This document shows, one piece after another, positions 1-11,000 of a stretch of DNA of 64,000 nucleotides. Made by a program: the position numbers and the translations under genes. The notes beneath the pieces were generated by a model, which saw only the letters and a program-made list of their open reading frames with translations, had not been told where the DNA came from and searched no databases. Position 1 is the stretch's first letter. The number at the start of each line of letters is the position of its first letter. The DNA is from Anastrepha obliqua (Eukaryota > Arthropoda > Insecta > Diptera > Tephritidae), in assembly GCF_027943255.1 (NCBI RefSeq), contig NC_072895.1:40584001-40648000 (forward strand), read 5' to 3'.

Positions 1-1560
1 TTTGATAATCTCAAAACGATGTAACTTTGTAAGTTATTGATTCAAAATGATTTCTCTTTGACCATCAACATATTTGCCAACTTCTTATTTTTGCAATAGA
101 ACTCATTACAAGTTCGTCATATTAATCTCAATAGCTTTAGTTAGCAATTGATTAATTATTGAATTGAGACTCGTGGACACCAACCTTGATAGGATTCCTT
201 CAGTGCATAACACTAGCAGACCTCTAATTTTATAGCTGCTCACTTTCCATGTATTAATTTCACTTTCTTGCCACTCGCAATATTATTTTTTTTTTTTATA
301 TAAATATATGTATAAGCTTGTACTTATATATGAAATCCAATAGGGCAACGGGCGCTTATGAATGTGTGCTGTTTTATTAATAACAACGCGATCTGTCTTA
401 TCAAAATACACAAAGGCAGGCGACACAAGAAAATGAAGAGGTCGACACTGAAGAAGCTGAATGGAATTGATCACGACTACTGCACAAAGATCACCACCAC
501 AAGACGTCGCGAATCATATGAAACACTCAATTAGCACCAATTATTCATGATCTTTAATAAAGTTTTAATTACACTACAACGGTATTTAATGCAGCATGCC
601 AATGTGTGAGAAGGTACGATTTCTGAACACAGTATTTAAACGATTTTTCTACCGATGATTCTCTACTATATAAATATACTTTCCACCATATATTATTTAT
701 TAGCGTAAACTCAAATATTCTTAAATAATAGCGTTAATTTTTGTGTAAATTATTTTCGTATTTGCAAACGTAACAGCCGCAATAAAATTCGACAGATTTT
801 TTTAAATTTTGTTTTTTGTTACTAAATTCATTTATCTCCAGATATGTATGTATATGTATGCACATAAATCAATATATACTTGTAAATTAGTATTTTTTAT
901 TGAAAAACCGTTTCCGCTGCACAACTTTATTGTGAAAACCGTGCCGTTCGCAACAACGTCTGTACATGGACTGATCCCATTGATGGTGCGCTGTTCGCCA
1001 AATGAATGAAGCTTTAATAATCTGCAAGGCGTCCCATTTCGGCACGAAGAGAGTTTGCTCGTGATAAAGTTCTTATAGCGGTTATTAAAAAAACCGACTT
1101 TTGTAGTTTCAGAGAGTGATTTCCAAAGAGTCATTGAAAAAAGAGCTTGCAAATGAGTGCAAAATATGGATTTATTAAAAAAGCCGGTCTCTTAAGGCTG
1201 AATAGCAAACTCAATTGTTGTTTTTTTTTTTTTGTTATTGTACTAAGTAAGAGTGTTATATATTTTTTAAACAATTGTAGAGTATTTTAATTTGTATTGG
1301 TTTTTATATGGCGCTCTCAAGTACATCATTCAGCCAAATCCTGATAAGTTTATTTAAAGTTACGATTTCATAGCACACTGTTTGCTTTTTCGGAGGGACT
1401 TACGCTTACACTACGCTGGTTGGTGAAGAGACTTTGCCGGCCCACCTAAGCGCTTAAGGCAAATGCATCGAAGTAACCCTGCTAACGTTCGAATTCTCTC
1501 TTTAGATACCCCCAAAGTGGTTGGGTGTTTGATTGCTGCCAAAAATGAGAGTACGTGGCG
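1..1560. other. AT-rich region without a recognised gene
   Basis: I see no gene here. Open frames at 283-474 and 832-1152 on the minus strand have no recognisable domain and sit in AT-rich DNA with homopolymer runs. The 832-1152 frame has somewhat more balanced base use and could be an old transposon remnant, but nothing identifies it. The segment 1380-1560 just precedes the 3' end of the minus-strand LINE. Confidence 0.4.
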
Positions 1561-1612
1561 TTACTTGTTTTTGTTGTTGTAGCAGTATCTTCGCCCTGTC
1601 AGTGTAGTGTAA

Positions 1613-2740
1613 TTACCGGTCGTCTTCGTCTAGCTCATCTAACGGTAGGCCCAGGAAACTGGCTGTTTCGACGGGTTGGGTCCAGAGGGAGAGAGGTGTT
1701 AGATGAGTGGGTTTGATGGGGCATGTGAAAATGTGGTTAGTGTCGTGCGGGGTGCCTTCACATGCTGGACATATGTTTAGTATGTCGGGGTCGATTCTGG
1801 ATAGGTAGGAGTTTAACCTGCTACCGTATCCAGAACGTAATTGTGCCAAGGTTACGCGGGACTCTCGGGGCAGCTGTAGCTCTTCGTCTGCAATAGGTGG
1901 TGGTTGGACTCCGATAACGGCATTCGGAAGTCGGGAGCTTAAGAAGGTGGTAAGGGTCTCCCGATGAATGTCGTTAATGGCCTGTCTGTACACTGTCTGA
2001 TCCTGGAGTGGTCTGTCTGTTTTGTCCTGGATCTCGTCCACGTAGTTGAGGAAGTGTCTCCTGATGTGCCTGGGAGGTGGCTCAGGCTCGAGCAGGTGTC
2101 TGCATGGGTGAGGCCTACGGTGACACCCTAGCAGAAACTGCTTGCCGAGCATTTTGTTGTGCTCCTTAACAGGGAGCATGTGAGCCTCGTCATGCAGGTG
2201 TTGAATTGGGGACATCAGGAGACATCCTGTCGCGGTCCTAATGGCAGTATTTTGGCAGGTCTGGAGTTTCGTCCACTGCGTATCACTGGTTCCAGGCGAC
2301 CAGACAGGCGCGGCATAGTTGAGAACCGGTCGGCCTATTGCTTTGAAAGTCGACAGCAACATTTCTTTGTCTTTGCCCCAAATGCTGCCGGCGAGCGATT
2401 TGAGGATCTTGTTGCGATTCTGTACTCTCGTTGCAATAGCGGTTGTGTGCGCTGAGAAGGAGAGCAAGCTGTCAAAGGTGACTCCCAAAATTCTGGGGTT
2501 ATTTACCGTCGGTATTGGGGTATCATCGACGTGCACCTGAAGTTGCAGCTTGACCTCCTTTGTCCACGGGGTAAAAAGGGTCGCCGTGGATTTAGTGGGA
2601 GAAAGTTTTAAGTTTCTCGCAGTGAAGAAGCGAGAAAGGCGGGCGAGGTAGTCGTTTACTTTGGAGCATAGGCCATCAATGTCATTGCCCGACGCCATTA
2701 TCGTGCAGTCGTCGGCGTATGAGACCAGTGAGACTCCCAC
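1613..2740 (-). pseudogene. LINE ORF fragment: reverse transcriptase palm, thumb and C-terminal domain
   Basis: A 375-codon open frame (starting at GTG, not ATG) begins at the catalytic YADD box (VSLVSYADDCTIMASG). It continues with NLKLSPTKSTATLFTPW, the thumb motif ILGVTFDS and a C-terminal region ending LPLDELDEDDR. A related but more decayed copy of this same stretch lies at 22.7-23.7 kb. About 250 bases separate it from the upstream RT fragment, too few for the missing palm motifs, so an internal deletion is inferred. Confidence 0.75.
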
Positions 2741-2995
2741 TTCTCTGTTTTGAAGTTTGGTCTCGAAATATCACCGACGAGTGACGACCACTCAGGTAGT
2801 TCGCGGTCCACCTGGAGTCAGGTGTTCTGTGAGGAGTGGGAGTAGAAGGGCTTCAAGCGTCTTCACTACTGCGGAAAGGAGAGTTATCAGACGATAAGAC
2901 TCCCCTTGGTTGCCGGGTTTCCCAGGCTTCAGTAGTGGGACAACTCTTCCTAATTTCCACTATCAATGAGAGTGGCCATAGACAGGTTGAAGACC

Positions 2996-3970
2996 TTAGT
3001 GAGGAATTCTACTCCCCAGCTTTTTCAGCATCAGCATGTTCAGTCCGTCGGGGTCAATAGCTTTTGATGGTTTCATGTGTTTGATGACCCCCTGAACCTC
3101 GTCGCTGGTGAAAGTAAGCGGTGCACTGTTGTATGGCAGTTTGTGCAACCGTCTGGTGGCACAACGTTTGGATCTGTCGACTGTAGGATGCAGTATAAAT
3201 TTCCGGCTAAAATAGCTCGCGCATCTCTTCCGATCCGACGAAGTACGACCGTTGAAGGTGATATCCACCTTGTCGTTGTACTTCGTCGGGTTCGACAGGG
3301 ACCTTACGGTGGACCAGAGCTTACTCACACCAGAGGTGAAGTTACAGGACTTCAGATGCTCTACCCATTTGGTCCGCTTATGTTGGGTGACCAGTTGCCG
3401 GATCTCCGAATTGAGATCCTTTATTCGAGGATCCCCGGGATCGGCCTGGCGTAGGCGGTCACGCTCGTTCGCCATAACGGCTGCTTCGGCTGGGAAATTG
3501 GGACGCAATTCCCGGATCCGTCCAGCAGGTATGAAGCGAGCCGCGGCGGCTGTGATCGCCTTGCGGAATGCGCGTTCGCCTGCGCGCACTTCGGTGGAAG
3601 TGGGTAGGGCTGCGAAGATGTCCTCAGTAAATTCCGCGAATCTGGTCCCATCAGCTTTGTTAAAGTTGATGTATGACCGGTGATCCGCGGAAACAAAGTC
3701 GGTAGGTCTCTCGATCGAGATGATAATGGGCAAGAGGTCTGATGCAAGCGATAGCATAGGTCGCCAGGTTATGCTATTTATCAGACCAGCGCTAGCAATT
3801 GTTATGTCAGGCGATCTGCTGCAATTGCCCACTACCCTAGTGGGGGTGTCGTCGTTTATAGTGCTGAACGTCGAATCGTCTATCTGCTCTGTTAATAGCT
3901 GTCCCCTACGATCCTTTGGCAGGCTTGAATGCCAAAGATCGTGATGCGCGTTCAAGTCACCTACTACCAA
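2996..3970 (-). pseudogene. LINE ORF fragment: endonuclease C-terminus and start of reverse transcriptase
   Basis: This open frame begins at the endonuclease motif VVGDLNAHHDLWHSS and runs through SPDITIAS and SLASDLLPI, the expected second half of an EEP nuclease. It then enters the reverse transcriptase (TSDEVQGVIKHMKPSKA, IDPDGLNMLMLKKLG) before stopping. It overlaps the preceding fragment by 7 bases in another frame, which indicates a small indel relative to the ancestor. Confidence 0.75.
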
Positions 3971-5067
3971 TCGGTTTTCTCCCCTGATGAGCGCACCAAT
4001 ATCAGGGAGATATCCTGCCGGGCAGCAGGTGACAGGGGTATGTAAATATTAAATATTTCGAGCTCGGCATCGCCTGACCGGACAGCTATACCTTGACCTT
4101 CTAAGGTGCTGTCCCTGCGGTCGATGCCTTCATCGATAAGACGATACTGCACGGAATGGTGTACTATGAACGCTAGGCCACCACCGTTGTCTCGCTCGCG
4201 GTCCTTTCTGTGCACATTGTAGCCGTCCCTGGTAATCAGGGGGCAGCTAGCATGCAGTTTTGTCTCCTGGACCGCAGCTATCTTGATTCCGAACCGGCTC
4301 ATGAAGTCGACTATTTTGTCAATCTTGCTCGTAAGTCCGTTGCAGTTTAGTTGCAAAAGCTTGAAACTTCGCGGGAGAGATGTCGTAACTCGGCGGGTGA
4401 GGGATGCGTGATGTTGTCTGCGTTGGTCCTGCTGTGCGTTCCGCAAAATGGGTTGTGGCCCGATGTTGACTGATGGCCGCGCCACTGGGGGCGGTTGCGG
4501 GTGCAGAGTTCTGCAGCAGGGGTCAACGTAGTCGCGTGTCCACTCACGGGTGGTGTGCAGGCCGGAGCACCTCCGAAAATGGCACCAGCCACTGCAGGAA
4601 TTGCATTGGACAGTTGTCAAGTTCCGAGGAACTACGGTCTGACACACGGAGCAGACTGTGCGGGGGACCAGGAGCTGCTGGTTTGTCCCCGCACTGGGGT
4701 AGGAGCAGGAGGGTTGTGGATTTGAGAGGGAGTTGTGTTGCTCGTGGGGGCTCCTTACCGTTGAGGTGTTGTTGGTGGCGGCAGTGTGATGTGCCTGTGA
4801 GCGGGAGCAACACGTGGCCACATACCTTGTGGACCACTCCCTGTGTGTCTTAAGGCCTGAGCAGGTCTTAAGATGGTACCACCCGTTGCACTGGTTACAC
4901 CTAACCGAGGTGGAGTTCGGGTGGAGCCGTTTGTGGCAAATGCAGCAGCAGAATACCTCTGGTCCGGGGTAGGGTTCGACGCCAGCCCGGAAGAGAAGTA
5001 TTTGGAGCAAACTAGCTCCAATGAGTTGCTCCTGTGACGAAAGATTTCTTGGTAAGAAACGGTACAC
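3964..5067 (-). pseudogene. LINE ORF fragment: double PHD-like finger plus endonuclease N-terminus
   Basis: This 367-codon open frame has no ATG; it opens with GTG after an in-frame stop, so it is a fragment and not a complete gene. It holds GVEPYPGP near residue 31, finger 1 (CCICHKRL...CNQCNGWYHL) and finger 2 (CSVCQTVV...CNSCSGWCHF), then a proline/glutamine-rich linker. From about residue 235 it reads as an AP-type endonuclease (LLQLNCNGL, AAVQETKL). The frame is lost just before the GDLNA motif, which continues in the neighbouring frame. Confidence 0.75.
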
Positions 5068-5165
5068 TAGACAGGGCTAGTATACTGAGGCGGCAGCCCT
5101 TGGTCGGGAAAACCCCGAGTCATTCCGGTAACGTAGAACCGGCTGCCATGGGAATGTCGTGGCGT

Positions 5166-5999
5166 CACTTCGATGCAGTTGCATGAGAGAGATGTGAAAA
5201 AGCGAACAGGAATGCAATAAAAAGAAGAAATTAGGTACACAAACAACACCGAAATAAATTGCACAAGTACGACGTCACACACACAGCGATTTTGGCATAT
5301 TCGCTGAGAGCAAAGAGGCGGTATCACGTTCGGCGACACCTTATTATTCTCTCCATCATGGGTTGCTGCACAGAGAGATTTTGATCGAAGTGGCATGTAC
5401 TAGCTTGCTGAACCGTATGCAAAAGAACCTCTTCGGACCGCTCCTAGTGAATTGCAATAAAAAACTTTCTCCGTGGTATGCATTTCTGTGCACATGCCCA
5501 TCTTGGCCCTTGGAGTATTTAGAAGAAAGATTATTCTGAAGATTTATGAACGTTTGCGCGTTAGCCTACATCTTTCTGCACTGTCATAACCGCGACCAAA
5601 AGCGGACACAAAAGCATAGAACGCAGATGACGATATTATACGTAAATTATACGTATGTAAACAAGTTTTGCTGGGACGCTATAGTAGGAATCGCAAAACT
5701 TCTCCGGAATGTATGAAAAATGTTAATCAGCTCTCTGACAGCATCCAGAAACACGCATAACTCTTGGACTGGCCGAACAAGTGACCGGCATTAAGGATAT
5801 TCGAGACAACACTAGTTCCGTTAATGCCGTTATGGAAAACCATTCACTTTCTTTCGAAGACTTGATTAAATTCACATAATATAACCATTTTCCTGTTGAT
5901 ACTAGTACTACAATTTGGGGAGGTGCAGACATCAATTTCAATTCCTTCAGCTCGGAGTGCTGAGATCGTCTTGTTCCCATAACAGTCGCTTCTACAATA
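5166..5999. other. Upstream flank of the LINE, no gene
   Basis: No host gene is recognised. The first part may be LINE 5' untranslated sequence on the minus strand. Around 5515-5580 the plus strand contains a weak reverse-transcriptase-like phrase (RRKIILKIYERLR), which could be another LINE fragment but is too short to call. Confidence 0.35.
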
Positions 6000-6000
6000 A

Positions 6001-6078
6001 GGGAACGACCCGGATTTATATACGACCAAGCACTATCACTCCTACAACATATCCAAGGACTATCACTCCTGCATACCA
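6001..6078 (+). repeat. Short LINE-end repeat, copy 1
   Basis: This contains the motif GAACGACCCGGATTTATA followed by CCAAG..ACTATCACTCCT, which is itself duplicated (CCAAGCACTATCACTCCT and CCAAGGACTATCACTCCT). The same string order occurs in inverse orientation at 44.3-44.5 kb, and its start matches the 5' region of the minus-strand LINE at 5095-5160. Confidence 0.55.
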
Positions 6079-6891
6079 ACCATTCATTTCCTATTGCAGA
6101 CATAAATCTGAATTTGCGTGTAAGACCCGAGTGACACCTACATAATTAATTTCCAGTTGTCCTAAACAAATTTCAGAGCTCCACAGACTATCGAAAGGCT
6201 CTAAGGCAATCGACACTTTGAAGAACTTTCCTATCCTTATGTGAATACCCTTAAGAGAGATGAATGGCTTCGCATTGCAGACATAGAACCCGAATCGTCC
6301 CGTTAATGCAGGGTGACGCTGACACACTTATGTTTTGAACATTGGAGCATTTTTCCCTTCTGGTTCAAGGCTGTCGAAATAGCTCTTTTTCTGAATCTGC
6401 AGTTAATGTTGCTAGAACGACTTGTATACCATATATCATGCATACCTTTTCACTCAATACCTATTCACATTCTCTACTTAACCAATTCGTTCCACCCTCT
6501 TCCCTTTAATCTGATAGCGCATCTAGTCTAAGTCTAAATTTGATTCAAAACATCTAATGTCCATGTACAATTTAGAGTAATTAAAAATTAAATAGAAAAA
6601 TTCAAATCAACTGCTTTTCACTGCTTCTGAATTGACGACAGAAGGTGGCGTCTTCCCAAAACAGTTACCTCCTTTTGTTTGTATGCTCTACTACTTTGTG
6701 TTTGCTGCTCTACTGATACTACATTTTCAAGACGATTTGGTTCCCAGAATGATAGAATACAATATTGCCCCTTCCGCGTTCGCTGTGACGTCATTTCTTA
6801 AAATAAACAATCAAAAAGAAGAAAAATCGCTTGTTTGTGAATAAGAAAAGTAACCGAGTGCAATGAAAACTGTTAATTCAAGAATTTATTT

Positions 6892-7106
6892 GTGGCGTGC
6901 GTCTTGATGTTGTTCCACAAATGGAGGGACCTGAGGATCTTTTTCATGGCAGAAATACACTCGGAGGTTTGCCATTGCCTGCCGAGGGGCGACCGCTATT
7001 AGAAAAATATTTTCTTTCATTTTGGTGTTTCACCGAGATTCGAACCTAAGTTCTCTCTGAATTCCGAATGGTAATCACGCACCAACGCAGTTGGCTACGG
7101 CGGCCA
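6892..7106 (-). mobile_element. tRNA-derived SINE, copy 1
   Basis: Read on the minus strand, this has the tRNA-like head (GGCCGCCGTAGCC), an A-box region, a B-box (GGTTCGAATCTC), the phrase AACACCAAAAT, and the family body (GGCAATGGCAAACCTCCGAG). It ends near GCACGCCACA. A piece of the body that other copies retain (the CCGTTCGGAGTCGGCTT segment) is deleted. RNA polymerase III promoter boxes plus a shared body identify it as a SINE. Confidence 0.8.
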
Positions 7107-8056
7107 AGGAATTATACACACACATTATTAGTATGGCGTTTTCGAAAAAAAACGCAAAAACAGGCATTTGGTGGTATTATTATAATTCGTCCTTCGCAAT
7201 TGAATACGCGGCACTTCATTTTTATTAGTTTACTTAATTTAAAAATCACTAATCTTAAAATCGTAATGCTGCCAAGCCATTCAATGAATATTCACAAACA
7301 GGTAACTTCTCTTCCTTTTGTCTATTTATTGGAAGATATTGCGTCATCGGTTGTCAAAATCGCGAAAAATGAGTAGTACACCGTGCTTTGGTTCGATTTT
7401 AAAATCAAGATTCGGCCATACTTTAAATAAAATGAACTCTTTTAGAGTAAAAAACAGTTAATACAAATATAAGCGAATGTTTATGGATCGAAGTAAATGT
7501 ACACTCATATGCATGTACGGATTAAAAAGTTGTTTCTATTAAAAATCTTAATTTTTTAATATAAAATACGCTTCAAATAATAACGCGTTAAGAAAACTAC
7601 AGCCGTTGTATTACCTGCTCACACAGCGCAGCTCTCTGTTCAGCCGTTGACTTGGCAGCACTGTATATGGAGCTAATTATTCTGCCCCAATCGTCATTTG
7701 CCTTTAGTAGTCGGGTATATGTAAGCAATAACGGTAGTTGTTTATAATCAATTCGGTGGGAGTGTGGAATAATGGGAATTTATTTTGATACAGTTTATTT
7801 TGGATACGGTATTTAAGGTCACCGCTTTTGGAAATATAAAGTGAGCTAATTTAAATCAGCTGTATGATTAGTGTTAGGAATTCCAACAAAGCAACAGCTT
7901 GCAGACGTGAAAGATCACTTGGTAGGCCTTGAAAAACGGCGAATGGTATTAGTAACAGTACGCCAAGTAAAAGCATTTGCAAACAAGTCCGTCTATTCGC
8001 GCTTACACTGCTCACTATTCTGTTTGGAATTCAAGACTCTTCAATAAGTTGCAACA
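7107..8056. promoter_or_regulatory. Qsox1 upstream region
   Basis: This 950-base AT-rich stretch lies ahead of the Qsox1 start codon. I see no conserved gene in it. It must hold the promoter and 5' untranslated region, but I cannot place a TATA box or initiator with confidence. An untranslated leader probably covers roughly the last 100-200 bases before the ATG. Confidence 0.3.
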
Positions 8057-11000
8057 ATGAGTTCACCCCGTTGCGTCGGAATTTTCGCCATAATAGTAAT
8101 GGTAGTGAGACTTTCTATACTAACATCTGCTAGTGTAATTCCAGCTGGATTGGGGGGTGGCCCAGTTTCGCCTGAATTAGGTCTTTATGATCTCAATGAT
8201 AAGGTGACTGTCCTTACAGTGAACAATTTTAATGACACGGTACTACATCAAAATCGTTCCTTGCTGGTGGAGTTTTATAACACATTTTGCGGTCATTGCC
8301 AACGTTACGCTCCGCACTACAAAGAGTTAGCGGAAAGATTGTATCCGTGGCGTGAAACTTTACTAGTTGCAGCCATCGACTGCAATGCATTCGAAAACAC
8401 CGGAATTTGCCGTGACTACGAAATATTTGCATATCCCACATTACGTTATTTTTCACCTGGTTATATGTGCAAAGAAGGGAACTATGGTCAATTTGTTAAG
8501 CCAAATGTCAAAGTGGATGAGCTTGCAGCGAATATGGCTCAACGATTGGTAGCAGAAAATGGCACCGATAGACTGCCAAATTTTCCAAATCTACATAGTG
8601 TGACGGAAAACGAAGAAAAAAATATTTTCGAGGGCTTAGATAGCAATAGAAAGTTAGTGATATTAGCCTATGAACCGGAGAACACCACCGTGGGTCTAGA
8701 GAGTGTTTTAAACTTTCACTTATGGCCGGATGTGCAGGTACGCCGGATCACTGATTTAAATGTGGCCAACAAATTCCAAATCGACGGAGTACATTATAAG
8801 ATAGCAACAGTAGATAGACAAGGAAACGTGGTACCATATAGTGTGAAAGAAGACACACCACAAGCATACGTGGCTACAATTCAAAGTATTCTAGAAGCGC
8901 AGCATTTTAAGCCCCGTTCAGTAGAAGGGAAAAAAGGTGTAGCTAACACTGCACAAGTCCCTGATGACGAAACCGGGCGAACAGCTATAATTTCTGAAGT
9001 GCTTCGCAATAAGCATCTCGTTTATCAAGTAAGTCTGAATATTTTACAGATACAACAGAATTATTAACACTAATTTCAGAATATGCAATAAATTGTGGTT
9101 GTATTGACAAAACTAGTAATATGCCTAGGCACATTTGTTAGTACATACGTGTGCTTGTTTAAGCTAAATAGGAATTGCTCAAACAGCTGTACCATCTAAT
9201 GCGTCGCGTGCTTTCATTCACATAACATAGCCACTAGTAGACCGAAAGTAGTGAAGTCAATTCTTGAAAGCGACATGATAAATCAAAATGATTTCTTATT
9301 CAAAGCTTTTAGATCTAATTGTAAACACTGTTATAGCAGCAACAACAACAACAACAAAGTTTTTCCCAATAGCCTTTTATATTTGGTCCTTATGGGATAA
9401 GCTAATAATTTGATAAAGTCAATAATTTAATATCTAATCGTTATTCTTAGTGCAACGCTTCCATAATTACAATATTTGTTATTAAATAGGTATCGTGTTT
9501 CCACAGATGACTAAAGGCATTTGAAGAAAAGGAAAATAAATATAATATATTTCGAAAAACACAGTACTCATTACCTCTCACTCCTTCCGTGAAGGGTAGT
9601 TAAATCAAAGATATACAAGTTTCTCGAAGCATCAAAGTAAGCCAATAGGATTAATTAGAATTGTATTTATTAGAGTTCCTATCTGAATTGTTTCAGAGCT
9701 TATCAGTTTGTTATCAGGCGTGTTGCAGACAGAAAGAGTGTGATTTTTTAGTCAATTTGTTAAATTTTTGACAATTCAACTTTGCCACTAACGAAAGCAA
9801 ATTCGAAATGCAATAAGACAAAATCCCGCATTCTTATTACAGGAAATCTTATTTCAAAATACAAAAATTAGCTTTTAAATAAAATATCTTAAAAAATTCA
9901 TATTACATAATTTAGAAAAAAATTGTCATCTATGACTCCACATTATAATTTGCTTTAATTTGCATAATACTGCAAATGTTTATTTTAGCAATAATTGTTT
10001 AATTTTAGCATTCCGAAATTGCGCTTGACGCGGGTGGTAGACAGGTGTCATAGCTAGCAATTTGTTTTATCGCCTTAAAAAATACCTATGCGCATGACTT
10101 TACGGCATTCGTATGCAATTTATGTAAGGAACTAATTGCTTAGAATTTATAACACACAAAAGCACAAAAATGAAGTATTAAATTATTTTGTATTTAAGTT
10201 AGTTCTAAATGCCATAATAACGGTAAAATGTGAACAGGTAATTTTTGCATACCAAAATATAATAAATCAATGTGAGCACAAGTACAGCTTTGTATATTAC
10301 GCTACAAATTATTTTCACAAACAAGCTTCAAGTTGTTAGTTTGTATTTCTATTTGTATGTAAAAGCGCTATTAACTTTTTGTTGCTAATATAAGTTTTTG
10401 ACTGATGTGGAATATGTGACGGTCTATCGTGCACTCTTATCAACTGATTAAAAATATGTACAAAGGTACATCTGCGTATTGGAAGCGCTTGCTTGATAAG
10501 CGCTTAAAGGGAAATGATCAAATATCTGTTAGGTAATTAATATAGGAAAGCAATCCATAAGAGACAGTTTTCACGGCAGTAGGTTCTACGTAACCGGAAC
10601 TACCCAAGGATAAAAAAAAATATTTTTTTATTTATATTTAGTTTCAATAAAATTTGCTGTTATACATCGAAGAAAATAAATAACGATTTTAAAACCACGA
10701 TGTTCTAACAAAATCATCGATCCCTACCTACGAGTATTTAAATAAAATAACGGGGAACATCCGTTTCCTACATGCCTTGATCATGTATATCCTCTTAATT
10801 CGTTCAGCTCAGCAACTAAATATAAAATATCATCACCTGAAATGCAAAAGGCCATAAGGAAAAAAAAAATTTAATTGATTTGTATCTATTACACAATATT
10901 CAAAATATTAGTAAAAAATTTAAAAATTCTTAAGAGGTACATACATAATTGGGCTTTAATATTTTACGAAAAATAACCAAACGTAAGTTTTCAAAAAAAA

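Larger units (their letters stand above)
1567..5165 (-). mobile_element. Decayed non-LTR retrotransposon (LINE) with PHD-type fingers
   Basis: The minus strand carries a broken LINE polyprotein. From its 5' end it has: the motif GVEPYPGP; two tandem PHD-like cysteine/histidine fingers (4.97-4.48 kb; the second repeats the CNxCxGWxH core of the first); and an endonuclease of the EEP family (LQLNCNGL, VQETKL, GGGLAFIVHH, then GDLNAHHDLW in another frame). A reverse transcriptase follows (SKAIDPDGLN, then SYADDCTIM near 2.72 kb), with a C-terminal cysteine cluster (CPACEGTPHDTNHIFTC). The polyprotein is split into three frames (5067-3964, 3970-2996, 2740-1613). The RT segment between the fingers-domain motif and the YADD box is missing, so it is inactive. 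The 3' end appears to be the CTACAACAACAA tail near 1570. Clade is uncertain: CR1/L2-like or jockey-like. The 5' limit is approximate. Confidence 0.85.

Noticed and set aside
832..1152. 106-codon minus-strand frame near the left edge
   Set aside because: No recognisable domain, no splice context and no similarity to an element in the window; kept only as part of the anonymous region.
5515..5580. Reverse-transcriptase-like phrase RRKIILKIYERLR
   Set aside because: Too short, and no neighbouring RT motif in a compatible frame; not enough to call another LINE.
6632..6844. 70-codon plus-strand frame upstream of the first SINE
   Set aside because: Hydrophobic but with no start context, domain or splice signals; likely chance.
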